Of a stretch of 64,000 bases of DNA, positions 13,901 through 23,700 are shown in pieces; within the stretch, counting starts at the first letter, position 1, and each line of letters begins with the position of its first letter. The stretch is from positions 25,526,315 through 25,590,314 of the forward strand of contig NC_045141.1 of the NCBI RefSeq assembly GCF_008831285.2. The letters are read 5' to 3'. The notes beneath the pieces were generated by a model. The model had not been told where the DNA came from and searched no databases. It saw nothing but the letters and a program-made list of their open reading frames with translations. The stretch is from Nymphaea colorata. Lineage: Eukaryota; Streptophyta; Magnoliopsida; Nymphaeales; Nymphaeaceae. A program made the position numbers and the translations under genes.

Positions 13901-13933
13901 ATCCATCAACTCATCCGCCATTAAACCTTCCAT
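5803..13933 (-). CDS. RING-H2 E3 ubiquitin ligase, about 1006 residues
   Basis: Predicted to transfer ubiquitin from an E2 to an unknown target. Minus-strand exons: 12288-13933, 10222-10942, 10040-10132, 8600-8797, 6995-7089, 6157-6256, 5956-6054 and 5803-5871; the stop codon is at 5803-5805. The RING-H2 (about residues 959-1000) has CAVC, then [16 protein letters not shown] and CPIC, so all eight metal ligands are present. It is split by an intron just before the Cys of the CIDPWL motif. The long N-terminal part is Ser/Asn-rich, polar and probably disordered. A motif around [14 protein letters not shown] continues as [10 protein letters not shown], acidic and Leu/Gln-rich, resembling ubiquitin-binding helices. 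I chose the ATG at 13933 because an acceptor (tttttttatgcag) precedes it and the 5' UTR is probably spliced. The first coding junction is the weak point: it keeps frame only with a GC donor at 12287, or with an unseen small exon. The family is secure; the exact ligase and its targets are unknown. Confidence 0.88.
7925..7969. repeat. Compound (TA)n(GA)n microsatellite
   Basis: A run of TA repeats changes directly into GA repeats inside an intron of the E3 ligase gene. A second (GA)n tract follows at about 8495-8514 in the same intron. Confidence 0.95.
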
Positions 13934-15745
13934 GTTCTGCATAAAAAAACCAAATAGACTATAAAATAGACCTCTCCTGTTATAACCAATGCATCATAAA
14001 AACGTGGATAAACTTGTCCCACATAATTAGACTTCAAGTCAAGTTGTTTCAGCTTTCTCAATAAGTGGATGTATCTATATATACATACATATGAAAATTG
14101 AATGGTGACTCTGGCTTTTCAGAGTCACCCAACCTTATAACCAGCACCGTCTGATCCAACATAATGAACGGTTAAAAGAAAAATAAGAAGAAAAGGTAAC
14201 ATGCATTTTCATCATCTAGTATTAGTTGACACGTTTTTCTCTCAATCATCCATCTACTTCAATGAACGGCTTCGGTTAGATAGTTGAGTGACTCTATATA
14301 GCCAAAGTCATCAATTCACTCCCTATATATATATATATATATATAAGCACTATGCAAACTGTAAACTAATTATGAGAGACCGATCAACTTGATAGATGTT
14401 CATAAAGTGTTATGTTGGAAAATTACTTTTTCAAAAAATGTGAATTTCTTGTACTTTTCTCAATGAAAACATTCAGTGCAATGTGCACTGATTATGAGTG
14501 GTCTGATCAACTTAACTGATCATTTATAGTGTTATGTATAAAGTTTTTTTAAATGTAAATAATAATTTGTACTTTCATTTTGAATAGTAACTTTGCACAT
14601 GACACATTTTCAACCATCAATTCATGTTGATCGGACCGTCAATATCAGTCCCCACCCTCATTCAGCATCTCAAACAGTCACATAAGTACATAACTCCCAG
14701 ATGATGGCAGCCAAATTACGCATCCACGCTCACATACACGAATACATATACAAATACGATAACGATATTAAAATATTAAAAAAAATGTAAGTGATACAGG
14801 GATCACAATGGCGAACCCAAATCTGGTGCTATGAAATCCTTAATAGACAAAAAAACTAACAAAAGCAAAAACTACTCGAAAACTGCCTACTCCTGACATA
14901 TATATCCAGCAAATAGAAATCCGGCCAAAAACTTTTCCGACCACGATTGACTGTTTAAAACACGAGTTCCACTAGATAACTGTCACAAATAAAGCCGATC
15001 AAATAACCGATGATCCCCATGAAAATGCTGGATCAATCAAACCCTTATGACATAGTTTCATGCAATGCAAAATAATGTCACAAACGAACCAAATCATACA
15101 AAAAACATCCAAACACCAATAAGTAGACGTCTCAAATAATGATTCCCTAATAAACTGCACATCAGTCGGATCGAGATGGCAAGAGATAAAGAAATGCAAA
15201 AACCCTAACCCTAAGGACGGGTTCCCGATCAAGGAGATCCAACTGCTGAAGAAGCTTGGAGGTGGAGTCCAAGAGGGAGAGAGCCATGCACCGCCGCCCG
15301 CTACCCAAAGAGAAAGAGCACACAGCCACCGCCGCCGCTTCCCATCCACCACTACCAACGGGACCTCTACGGTTCTACCCTCGCTCCCCTCTACCTCTCC
15401 TTCACCCGACGGTGGCCATGACGAGCGACAAGCGAATGAGATTGGGGTGGTCCGATGACGAAAGTACCCCGGAGTCTCGGATTCGGGTCTAATGCTATGA
15501 ACCGGTTCAATTATTTCGAACCGGGGGAAGAGAGGTCTGAGTTGACCAAGTTGTGAATATTATTTGGATCGGGTTAAAAGCATACCATGTACCAGAGTTT
15601 TCTTGAGTCGTCTATATCTAAAAAATGGATGGTTGAAGAGAAATATGAATAAAAAGATGTTTAAATGATGAAAATGTCTGTTTTTTTTTCTTATTTTTTA
15701 TTAGTCGTTAATCAGGTTTGATCGAACAGTACGAGTCACAATTCA

Positions 15746-15748
<3 letters not shown>
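13934..15748. other. Likely 5' UTR intron, leader and promoter region of the E3 ligase gene
   Basis: The coding exon is preceded by a good acceptor, so a non-coding first exon should lie upstream. The best candidate is the GC-richer stretch at about 15180-15420, which carries a telo-box. The rest is AT-rich and includes a TA microsatellite at 14323-14345. Short open frames here, such as 15256-15492 on the plus strand, are low-complexity and unsupported. Confidence 0.45.
15201..15214 (+). promoter_or_regulatory. Telo-box (tandem AACCCTAA)
   Basis: The sequence AACCCTAACCCTAA matches the plant telo-box, an interstitial telomere-like motif common near transcription starts of housekeeping and translation-related genes. 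It lies about 1.27 kb upstream of the E3 ligase start codon, where a spliced leader exon is expected. Its function here is inferred. Confidence 0.55.

Positions 15749-15823
<75 letters not shown>
15749..15823. repeat. (TA)n microsatellite, about 37 units
   Basis: This is the longest perfect TA tract in the window. Others nearby are at 16193-16235, about 16457-16480 and 16722-16759, so this 1-kb stretch is unusually dense in TA arrays. Assemblers often mis-size such tracts. Confidence 0.97.
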
Positions 15824-15825
<2 letters not shown>

Positions 15826-16188
15826 TATTGTATGCCACACATGCATGCACCCACGTATCATATCTTTGCACATTCTAATACATTTAATAATGCATCTACA
15901 ATCTGTCATTCATTGTAAAAAAAATGAAGCCTGTTTTATGTGACATGCACTGACATAGTCCAAAAAGTTATAATGCAATAAATTATATGTAACTCAATGT
16001 TATCAATAGTATGCATGTGGGCAATCAATCCTTAAGTATGCATGTAAATTTACATTTGTGATGAAGCAGCAAAAAATATGATAATTTCCTTGAAAAGCTT
16101 TCACAAAGGGTGCATTCAGTAGCTAGAAATTTTGGAATGCACTTTTTATCAATGAAAAAAAAACCCATATGAGAGGTAGTAAGAAGTT

Positions 16189-16239
<51 letters not shown>

Positions 16240-16240
<1 letters not shown>

Positions 16241-16700
16241 AAAATGAAATAAGTTGACTATCTATGTGGTTGGTGGCTACCTATGTAGTCAATGGTTGTG
16301 TCCATATTTTGTGTCGCTAAAAACAATTGCAATATACACATTTTATATTGTTAAAAAACATGGCTAAACAACCGGTTGTTTTAAATGCACATTTTGTAAT
16401 GGCTTTTAGTGACATAAAAATAGAAAAACAACAGTTCGTCATAAATATAGATGATTGATATATATATATATATATATATAAAGAGAGCAAAATGAAAATA
16501 ACATACCCAACCTCCACGGCATAATGGTTTTATGATATTTTGTGATGCCATAAACCATCACAAATGATGCATTCCTCAACTATAATCGATTGACCATAAT
16601 TTTTTAATTGTGACATACACCATTTGTGATTTTTAGCATCATAAAATAAAAAAACCCTTCAGCCATATAGGTAGCTGACTATGCACACTTATGTGTAAGA
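16240..16700. mobile_element. Degenerate DNA-transposon-like segment between TA tracts
   Basis: The stretch repeats short motifs in both orientations: GTCGCTAAAA and TTTTAGTGAC; CATCACAAATG and CATTTGTGAT; and CTACCTATGTAGTCAA against GTTGACTATCTATG. Inverted, degenerate repeats of this style are typical of the subterminal regions of plant CACTA-type elements. I see no terminal CACTA motif, no target-site duplication and no transposase, so boundaries and class are uncertain. Confidence 0.35.
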
Positions 16701-16719
16701 ATTAAAAACAGGTTGACAT

Positions 16720-16761
<42 letters not shown>

Positions 16762-16885
16762 CTTCGACTTATCTCAGTCGGTAGGTGATGCATGCATTGG
16801 GGTATTTTTTGTACGTATAAAACGAGGGGATCATTTCTATATCGGTCGGTTGCCGATGTCGTCATAACAAAATTTCGTTAGCAAC

Positions 16886-16963
16886 AGGGTAGGAGGGAAA
16901 GGAAGGAAAGGAAGGGAAGGGAAGGGAAGGGAAAGGAAAGGGAAGAGAAGAGAAAGGGGAGGG
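16886..16963 (+). repeat. G-rich purine tract (GGGAA)n
   Basis: A purine-only run of GGAAA and GGGAA units contains four GGG runs separated by two-base AA loops at 16914-16931. This fits the canonical G-quadruplex pattern on the plus strand. It lies in intergenic repeat-rich DNA. Confidence 0.85.
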
Positions 16964-17452
16964 ACATGAATGAAATTGAAAGGAAATGAAAGGATTGATT
17001 AAAAAACTTGTTTGGATAAAAAGGGAAGGAAATAAAATGAAAGACTAAAGTTCATGTTTGTTTGGACTACGTAAAGGAAATAAAAGGATAGAATTTATAA
17101 TACTTTACAATAATACTCCTAACAGTTAAAATGTTTAAAAAAATAAGAGGTTTCAAAAAAGACACGATAATGTCCATCTCACCTTGCCTGTGTTTTCCAA
17201 TGGAAGGTTGCAGCTTATGCAATGAGTTTGGATTCTCTCTCTCTCTCTCTCTCTCTATAAATGTATGTATTCTTGAGAGAGTCACCAATAGTTATAAAAA
17301 ACTTACATAAAAAAAAAGTGAAAACATCATAACAAGAGTAAATATCCTCTTAAGTAATAACTTTAGATCAATCAAACAAAATGTTGGTAAACAAAATAGT
17401 TGTCTAAAGACAAAAAAAATCACAAAGCAAAATTAAAAATTACATTCTTGTC

Positions 17453-18190
17453 TTATATAATTCCAGCAATGCTAAGCAACCTAAGTAAAACATCCTTTCG
17501 CTTAGAAGAAGGACAAGCAAAAAATGTTTCTATCCTATCTTTATCACCAGTAAGATAAATATATGCCTCAGTTTGTAACTCTTCTTCAAGACCAATCTCT
17601 TCAAATGCTGGAAATATGTCTTCTTTAGAATATTTACATTCTTGTTTCGGCTTTGGTACGACATCACTTTTTCCAATTGCATTAGCAATTTTGTCAAATG
17701 ATTCTTTCATTATTTCAATCTCTTTTAAATCATCTTCATTTGCACTTCTTCTCCTTTTACGCTTTGACAATGAACCTGTGGGGGGCCCCACTTGGCCTTC
17801 ACAGTCGTCTCCTACGTTGATAAATGGTTCTAATACTGCTTGATTTTGCGAAACCATTTCATCGATAAGCTGGATTGTGTTGCCAGTACCCTCACACGCT
17901 AAAGTCATTCGGTTGCGCCTCTCTTTCGCTGTCATCGATCCTTCTCCTGTTGCTCTATCATTACCAATTGATCGATGCATAAGTTGTCGTCGACGTTGTC
18001 TACGACGTATGAACCAATAAAAACTATAACATAAAAGTAGAACGACTAGTTGTTGTTGGTGTCGTCTCATGTCTTCTAATATGCCTTCTAATATGCGACA
18101 AGCTGCAAAGCCAAAGACAACTTTTTTTATGAAGATGATGATCATATGTGACAAGCTGCAAGCTAAATATATAACTAACGACATCAACAA
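17453..18190 (-). pseudogene. PIF/Harbinger-type relic ORF: nuclease-like N-terminus joined to Myb/SANT-like protein C-terminus
   Basis: A 245-codon open frame with no visible intron. The C-terminal third (AFEEIGLEEELQTEAYIYL, then IETFFACPSSKRKDVLLRLL) resembles the conserved tail of plant Myb/SANT-like proteins, ORF1 of PIF/Harbinger transposons. The Arg-rich segment RRRQRRRQLMHRSIGNDRA resembles the N-terminus of plant HARBI1-like nucleases, ORF2 of the same family. The middle is charged, with a basic KRKRRRS cluster that could be a nuclear signal. The Myb/SANT DNA-binding domain and the DDE nuclease core are both missing. It is therefore either a chimeric relic of one element or a domesticated fragment. 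The family link comes from memory of the motifs, not a search, and the start codon is uncertain. Confidence 0.5.
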
Positions 18191-19587
18191 TCATGCTTCA
18201 ATGCCTAACTCCAATCTGTCTCTATATTCTTATTTTTTTTATTAATGTCTAACTCCAATCTGTTTTCTTCCTTAGAATGCCTTGATTAGTTTTGCCAGTT
18301 GCACCGACAATCTGTATTTTGAAATACAAACACAACAAAATAGAAAAGAATTCCAGTCAATATGGAGATTCCATGTGGACTTCTATCTTCCAGGCAAATG
18401 TAACAAGCAAAATCTGAATGCAACAAAGCATGGAAAACAATGGCAAAGGAACATTGTCAATAATAATTTGAGGAACATATTTACTGGTCAGTGCTGACCG
18501 ACCAACAATGATCGTCAACTTTGTGCAAACAATTAAGGCAGCATAAGAAAACCAATACTGTTCAAGATGTAACATGCTTTTTCCATCTGGCATTTGAAAA
18601 ACTAATAAAACTTGCATCCCTACAAGCCGACAGAAAAACTAATACACGTCCAACTGAGTAACCATTTTCAAGTCCTCTTTCATCAAATGACGATCACAAT
18701 ACTCAGACCTTTTCTCATATGCTGAAGCATTGTTCTTAGCCTTCTCAATCAACTTCGTCATTTCCTCATATGCTACAGTTAGCAAGGGGAAGAACATTTT
18801 ACTTTTTGCCTATGGTGTTTATGTGGGTGGTACCGTGGTAAGAACAGTTTGCTGCTTCTCACCTAACATGGGAATGGACAACGAAAGCACCAAGGCAAAA
18901 AGAGGGCAAAAGGACGACTAGGATATACTTTGGAATCTGAACCACAGTTTTCTACAACTTTTCATTTATTAAAAGAGTTTCTTCAGCAGCAACTGGTGCG
19001 CTCGTTCCTTGCTCAGTTGGCGTTCGAAAAGGAATCTTTTGCTTAAACAATGTTGTTTCAGAAAACAAATTGACGGAGCCGTTGCTTCGGTGACCCGGCC
19101 TAGTTTTACCGGCTATCATCAAATAAATGCTTCACTTAAACGAAGAAGAAGAAGACGAAACTGTGAAGAAAAAGAAGAAGAGATAGAGAAAAACGAAAAC
19201 GCACCTTCCAGCAGAGGCCTTCTTCTTCTTCTTCTTCTTCTCCTCTGTTTTTGTTTTTTTTTCTTTGCTCTTCCGCCCTGTTTTTGCCTCTTCTTCGGTT
19301 CCTTCAAAAGGGCGTTTCCTCTTCTTCAACGGTTTGATTGGAGGGAAATGACGTTTCTTCTTCGGTTTCTTTAGAGGCGTGGGTCCCTTTTAAGGATATG
19401 GAAGGGTATTATGGACAGACTTTTCTTTTTTTTTTCTTTCTTTTTTTTCAATTCAAAAAGGATTCAAACTACATACTCTCTCCATTTCCTTTTCCTTTTA
19501 ATTAGCCAAAGAAGAGTCATCCCCTTTCCCTCCTTTTTAATTAACCTTTTTAATTAACCAAAACAAGAAATGGCGGCAAGCTTTCTC

Positions 19588-19641
19588 AGTGTACTTTTTG
19601 TTGTGGGGCTTCCCAGTGTACTTTTTGTTGTAGGGCTTCCC
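19588..19641 (+). repeat. 27-bp tandem repeat, two copies
   Basis: A unit beginning CAGTGTACTTTTTGTTG is present twice head to tail with one base different. It sits at the left end of the larger 448-base duplication, and its last part (GTAGGGCTTCCCAAGA) recurs near 20065-20085. Confidence 0.85.
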
Positions 19642-20494
19642 AAGAGCATGTTATTTATTTCCCCATCATCATCGTCATCCCCCTTTATTCGCTGTCGTCC
19701 CTTTTGTTTAGATCACCTTCTTCCTCGCAATGGAGGTCGTTTATTGATCGGAGGCCTCTGGATGAAGAGGAGGCGGGGCAGAGGTCGACGAGGAATTAGC
19801 GTGAAACGGGTACATTCTGTTGAACGACTCTGTTTTGGAAGGTGGATCGAGGTTCGTCATTTCCGTTCCCTGGTGGTATCCCATCGTACGTTCTAATCGG
19901 TGCGGAAGAGGAAGATGAGTGGACAAGGCCGTGATTCGTTCGGGCGTTTTGGTATACCTAAAACTTTCTCTCGCTCATTCTTTTATATGAAGATAGTTAC
20001 ATACATAAAGAACAAACACGTTGCGCTCAATTTATAATGCTTTCCCGGGCTTTCGGTCTGCTTCTTGTAGGGCTCCCAAGATCCCATCATCTATCGTCTC
20101 CCCCATCATCCATCGTCAGCCCCTCTATTGGCTGTCGTCCTTTTTGTCTAGATCACAGTCTTCCAATCTTCCTCGCAATGGAGGTCGTTTCTTGATCGGG
20201 GGCCTCTGGATGAAGAGGAGGCGGGGGCAGAGGTCGACGAGGAATTAGCGTGAAACGGGCACATTCTGTGGAACGCCTCTGTTTTGGAAAGTGGTTCGAG
20301 GTTTGTCATTTCCGTTCCCTGGTGGTATCCCATCGTACGCTCTAATTGGCGTGGAAGAGGAAGATGAGTGGACAAGGCCGTGATTTGTTCGGGGTTTTGA
20401 TATAGCTAACACTTTCTATCTCTCTCTCTACTATATGAAGATAGTTACATTCGTAAAGAACGAACAACTCAGCTTACAATGCTTTGCCGGACTA
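19590..20494 (+). repeat. Tandem duplication with about 448-bp period
   Basis: A block around TGGAGGTCGTTT at 19731 recurs at 20179, and TGGACAAGGCCGTGATT near 19919 recurs near 20367, so the offset is constant. Similarity continues rightward through TATGAAGATAGTTACAT in both copies. Differences are mostly substitutions and small indels, implying a moderately old duplication. Neither copy has a convincing ORF. Confidence 0.85.
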
Positions 20495-20735
20495 ACAAGG
20501 TTATGTATGAGCTAGGATATCAGATGTACTTTACTGTATCTGATGGAAGTCACTCGTTTGTATGTCTTCCCTAGAATGTTGAATTTAACATGTACATGTA
20601 TTGAACAGCAGGCACGATGGACTATTGTGACGTGAGGGGGGCAAGGCCGCAAGGGTAGATATTTTGAGTCTTGAATAATTCATTAAGGGCTTCAGAGGCA
20701 ACTGATACAAGAGCTAGCATGAGGAGATGTTGATT

Positions 20736-23700
20736 TTATCTCCTCTGGAAATTCAGTTTTGACATAAAATAAGTAAATAAAACGGCAAAGACAACAGGGT
20801 AAGCAAGAAGAACAGCAGCGACTGCTCCCAATTGATCCTGTTGAAAGCCAAAATAATCTTTAAGGAAGGAACTGATGGATTGCCACTTCCCAAATACCGC
20901 TACCTGTTTTTGTATGTCCCCATACTGTGAAGTAAAGAGTCCACGAAGAGTCCAGTTTGTAGGGGTGGCCCAGTATAACCAAATCCACCATTTTGGTATT
21001 TGCTGCACAGGGATAGCAAGCATGTTGATGATGTCAACCACTTTTCATATGAAAAATATTCTTAAATCGAGGGAACAGTCATAATTATGCCTGCTATGTC
21101 TGAGACGAATTAAGAACTTTTGTTAAAGTTATTTTATGTTGGTTTTGAGTAACATGGTCTGAAAAGTACATCAACCAATCTCTTTGTTATTTGCAGTGCA
21201 TGTTTGATTAATGACAAGTCGGAGAGTCAATGCAACTGTGCAACAGAAGAAGATTTAAGGCATAAGTACCACCTCTTGTGGCGTGCTCATGATAATGTCT
21301 GCAGAATGTAGTTGTTTCATGCTTGTCATTTTGCATTAGCATGCGCTTGCATTCTTTTATTGGGTGGAAAGTTGGAAAAACATTTGCCAACCATGATGTC
21401 TGTTTCAGTTGGACGATTGTTTAGGAAACCAATGAATTTAATGGCTGTTATATTTATCAGTATGGCTACAGGGGTTGCTAATTTTCTGCAAAAGCATGAA
21501 TTTAAACTTTAACTTTAAAGTCTATCTTGTTTTCTGGTACACTTTTGCATATTTCAGTTGGTCATTTTTGGAAATTTTGATTTGGTCAAGTTGCGATTTG
21601 ATCTTGGCTCCAGATTTGATGGTTTAAGACTTCAAGTACATTTTATTTTTCAATCTAGGTATCTCCATAAGTTTCTTTCATTTGCATATTTATCATTTTA
21701 GAAATGACACACAAGTCTTTAACACATAGGGTGGCTTGATTTTTCACAAGATTTTGCATGGTTAAAAGTCCATAGTCACAGAAAACGCATTTTTTTCGAA
21801 AAAAATGTGAAAAAACGTGATAAATTAAATGACGGTTTAAAATTTAAAAAAAAAGTGTCTTTTTGAAGAAAAACGTTAAAAACGAAACTCACTTTTTTTT
21901 TCACTTTTTCATTTATTTAGTTTTTTTAATGCCAAACAGTTTTTTTTTTCATTTTCTATTTTTTATGTGTTGAAAATCTACTTATCTTTTGATGTTTGTG
22001 TTATTATTTTCTCACTTATTTAATTTTTCTTCTATTTTTAGTTTTTTTTTATTTTTAAAAGTTTACCATTTTTTTCTGTTTTTTTCAAGCTTGCCGCATT
22101 ATACCCAAGAAAAACACTGGCCATTTAAAACTTCGAGACGTTATTTGTGACTATGGTTAAAAGTGTATCACAAAAAACGGGGACGGGTATTAAACGGCGA
22201 GGAAAAAAATGAGTATAATACGGCAAAGTTTTATATCTCGGGAATAAAACGGAAAAAGTTCGGCAAATTTTTTTAAAAAATTAAACATTTAATACATCTT
22301 AAAAATGATAAAAAATAATAATTAATAAAAAAAACGGCAAAAAACGGGAAAATAACGGCAAAAAACGGAAAAATAACGTATAATACGGGTATTAAACGGG
22401 TATTGTACGCGTTTTTTGTTTTTTGACTTTTTTTTTAAAAAAACGGGAATAATATGGGTATTATACGGCAAAACTGTTTTTGGCGTTAAATACGCGTTTT
22501 TTTAAAAAAAACGGCGTTTTTTGTGACAGAAAACTTAAAACACATCCTTGTCATGTTTGATTTCAGTACCAATGGATAGACTAAAGCAACTTGTGTTAGC
22601 TCTAAGTGGAGCATTCTTCTTTGTTAACCATCCCACTTCACATCCAAGCTGATTTTGTCAAATGCCAGCTCAACCAAGTTTCCTCACCTAATAACTGACA
22701 TGGGACATGCTATCTAATTTGAGTCCCTAATTTGTATAAATCTTTACTTATGTCCTTACTCGAGTCCCTTGCTGGTATATCTTATTTATATGGAACAAAA
22801 TGGTTATAATCTCATCCAGTAAAATTCTGGTGGTTCCTGAAAAAAGGAATAGGCTGAAGAGGTTTTAGTTGTTTTTTAAAACATTATCGCTTCAGCTTAT
22901 TCACATTCCAATTGCCAATTCATTGAGAGTGAGATTCATTGTACTGAAATTGAGAGGATGTTCAAATTATTATTTTGGCTCCTAGAAAAGTAAATTTTTT
23001 ATTGAATAAAAGTAGCACAATGAAAATAATTGATCATGATATATTTTTTTAAAATTAATTCTGGACAAATCCCTTCTTTGTTGTTAATCCAACCACAAAA
23101 GGAAAAGAGAGAAAACTTACCGGTCCTGGGATTAGGAAGCCAGAAAAGAGACTCAGCATTGTGTAGAAAACAGATGAGAGAATTGCAGCAACTTGAATAT
23201 TTGGAGTTAGTGAGACCATAAGCATCCCAAGGTAAGTGTAGTATAGGAGCGTAATAAACTTGACAAAAAAATACCAAAAGATCTTATAAGCTGAACGTTG
23301 GTAACCTATTGCAGCATATGTAATAGTTCCAAAGATGATTGCTTGGAGGAGTACATATGGGATTTCAATTGCAACCTGCATTTGTAGGAAAATAGTTAAA
23401 CACATTAAAATCAGTTAGTAGTTTGGTTGTTATCTTCATCCATGCGCAGCACAATAGATGCTAGATCTAGAATAACATTCATCCTTGATGTATGTCCTAT
23501 TGGATGACCTGAAAACTTTCATTCTTCATGCAAGTCTTTTGGTGATACTGGATCATGAACGAAAATCTACACAGAAATGTAGGAAGTATATACTTATATA
23601 TTCTCTGACCTGTGCAACTGCATAAGCAAGGGAAGAATACATCCCTGCAAATTTTTCTCGGTATAAGACAATGCGCTCAGTTGCTACAAAGGGAAGAACT

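Larger units (their letters stand above)
18191..20735. other. Intergenic region downstream of ABCG copy A, with tandem duplication
   Basis: No confident gene. A possible exon fragment lies on the minus strand at about 18638-18771: it is preceded by an acceptor-like ctgtag, stays open for about 44 codons and ends in a stop. Its charged peptide (AYEEMTKLIEKAKNNASAYE) is not one I recognise. A CTT/GAA-rich low-complexity stretch lies at about 19135-19340. A 448-base tandem duplication follows at 19590-20494. Confidence 0.5.

Noticed and set aside
15256-15492. Plus-strand 78-codon frame rich in Pro, Arg and Ala
   Set aside because: It is antisense to the probable GC-rich leader of the E3 ligase gene and is low-complexity.
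19119-19340. Overlapping Lys/Arg-rich and Leu/Phe-rich frames on both strands
   Set aside because: They come from a CTT/GAA low-complexity tract and carry no real coding signal.
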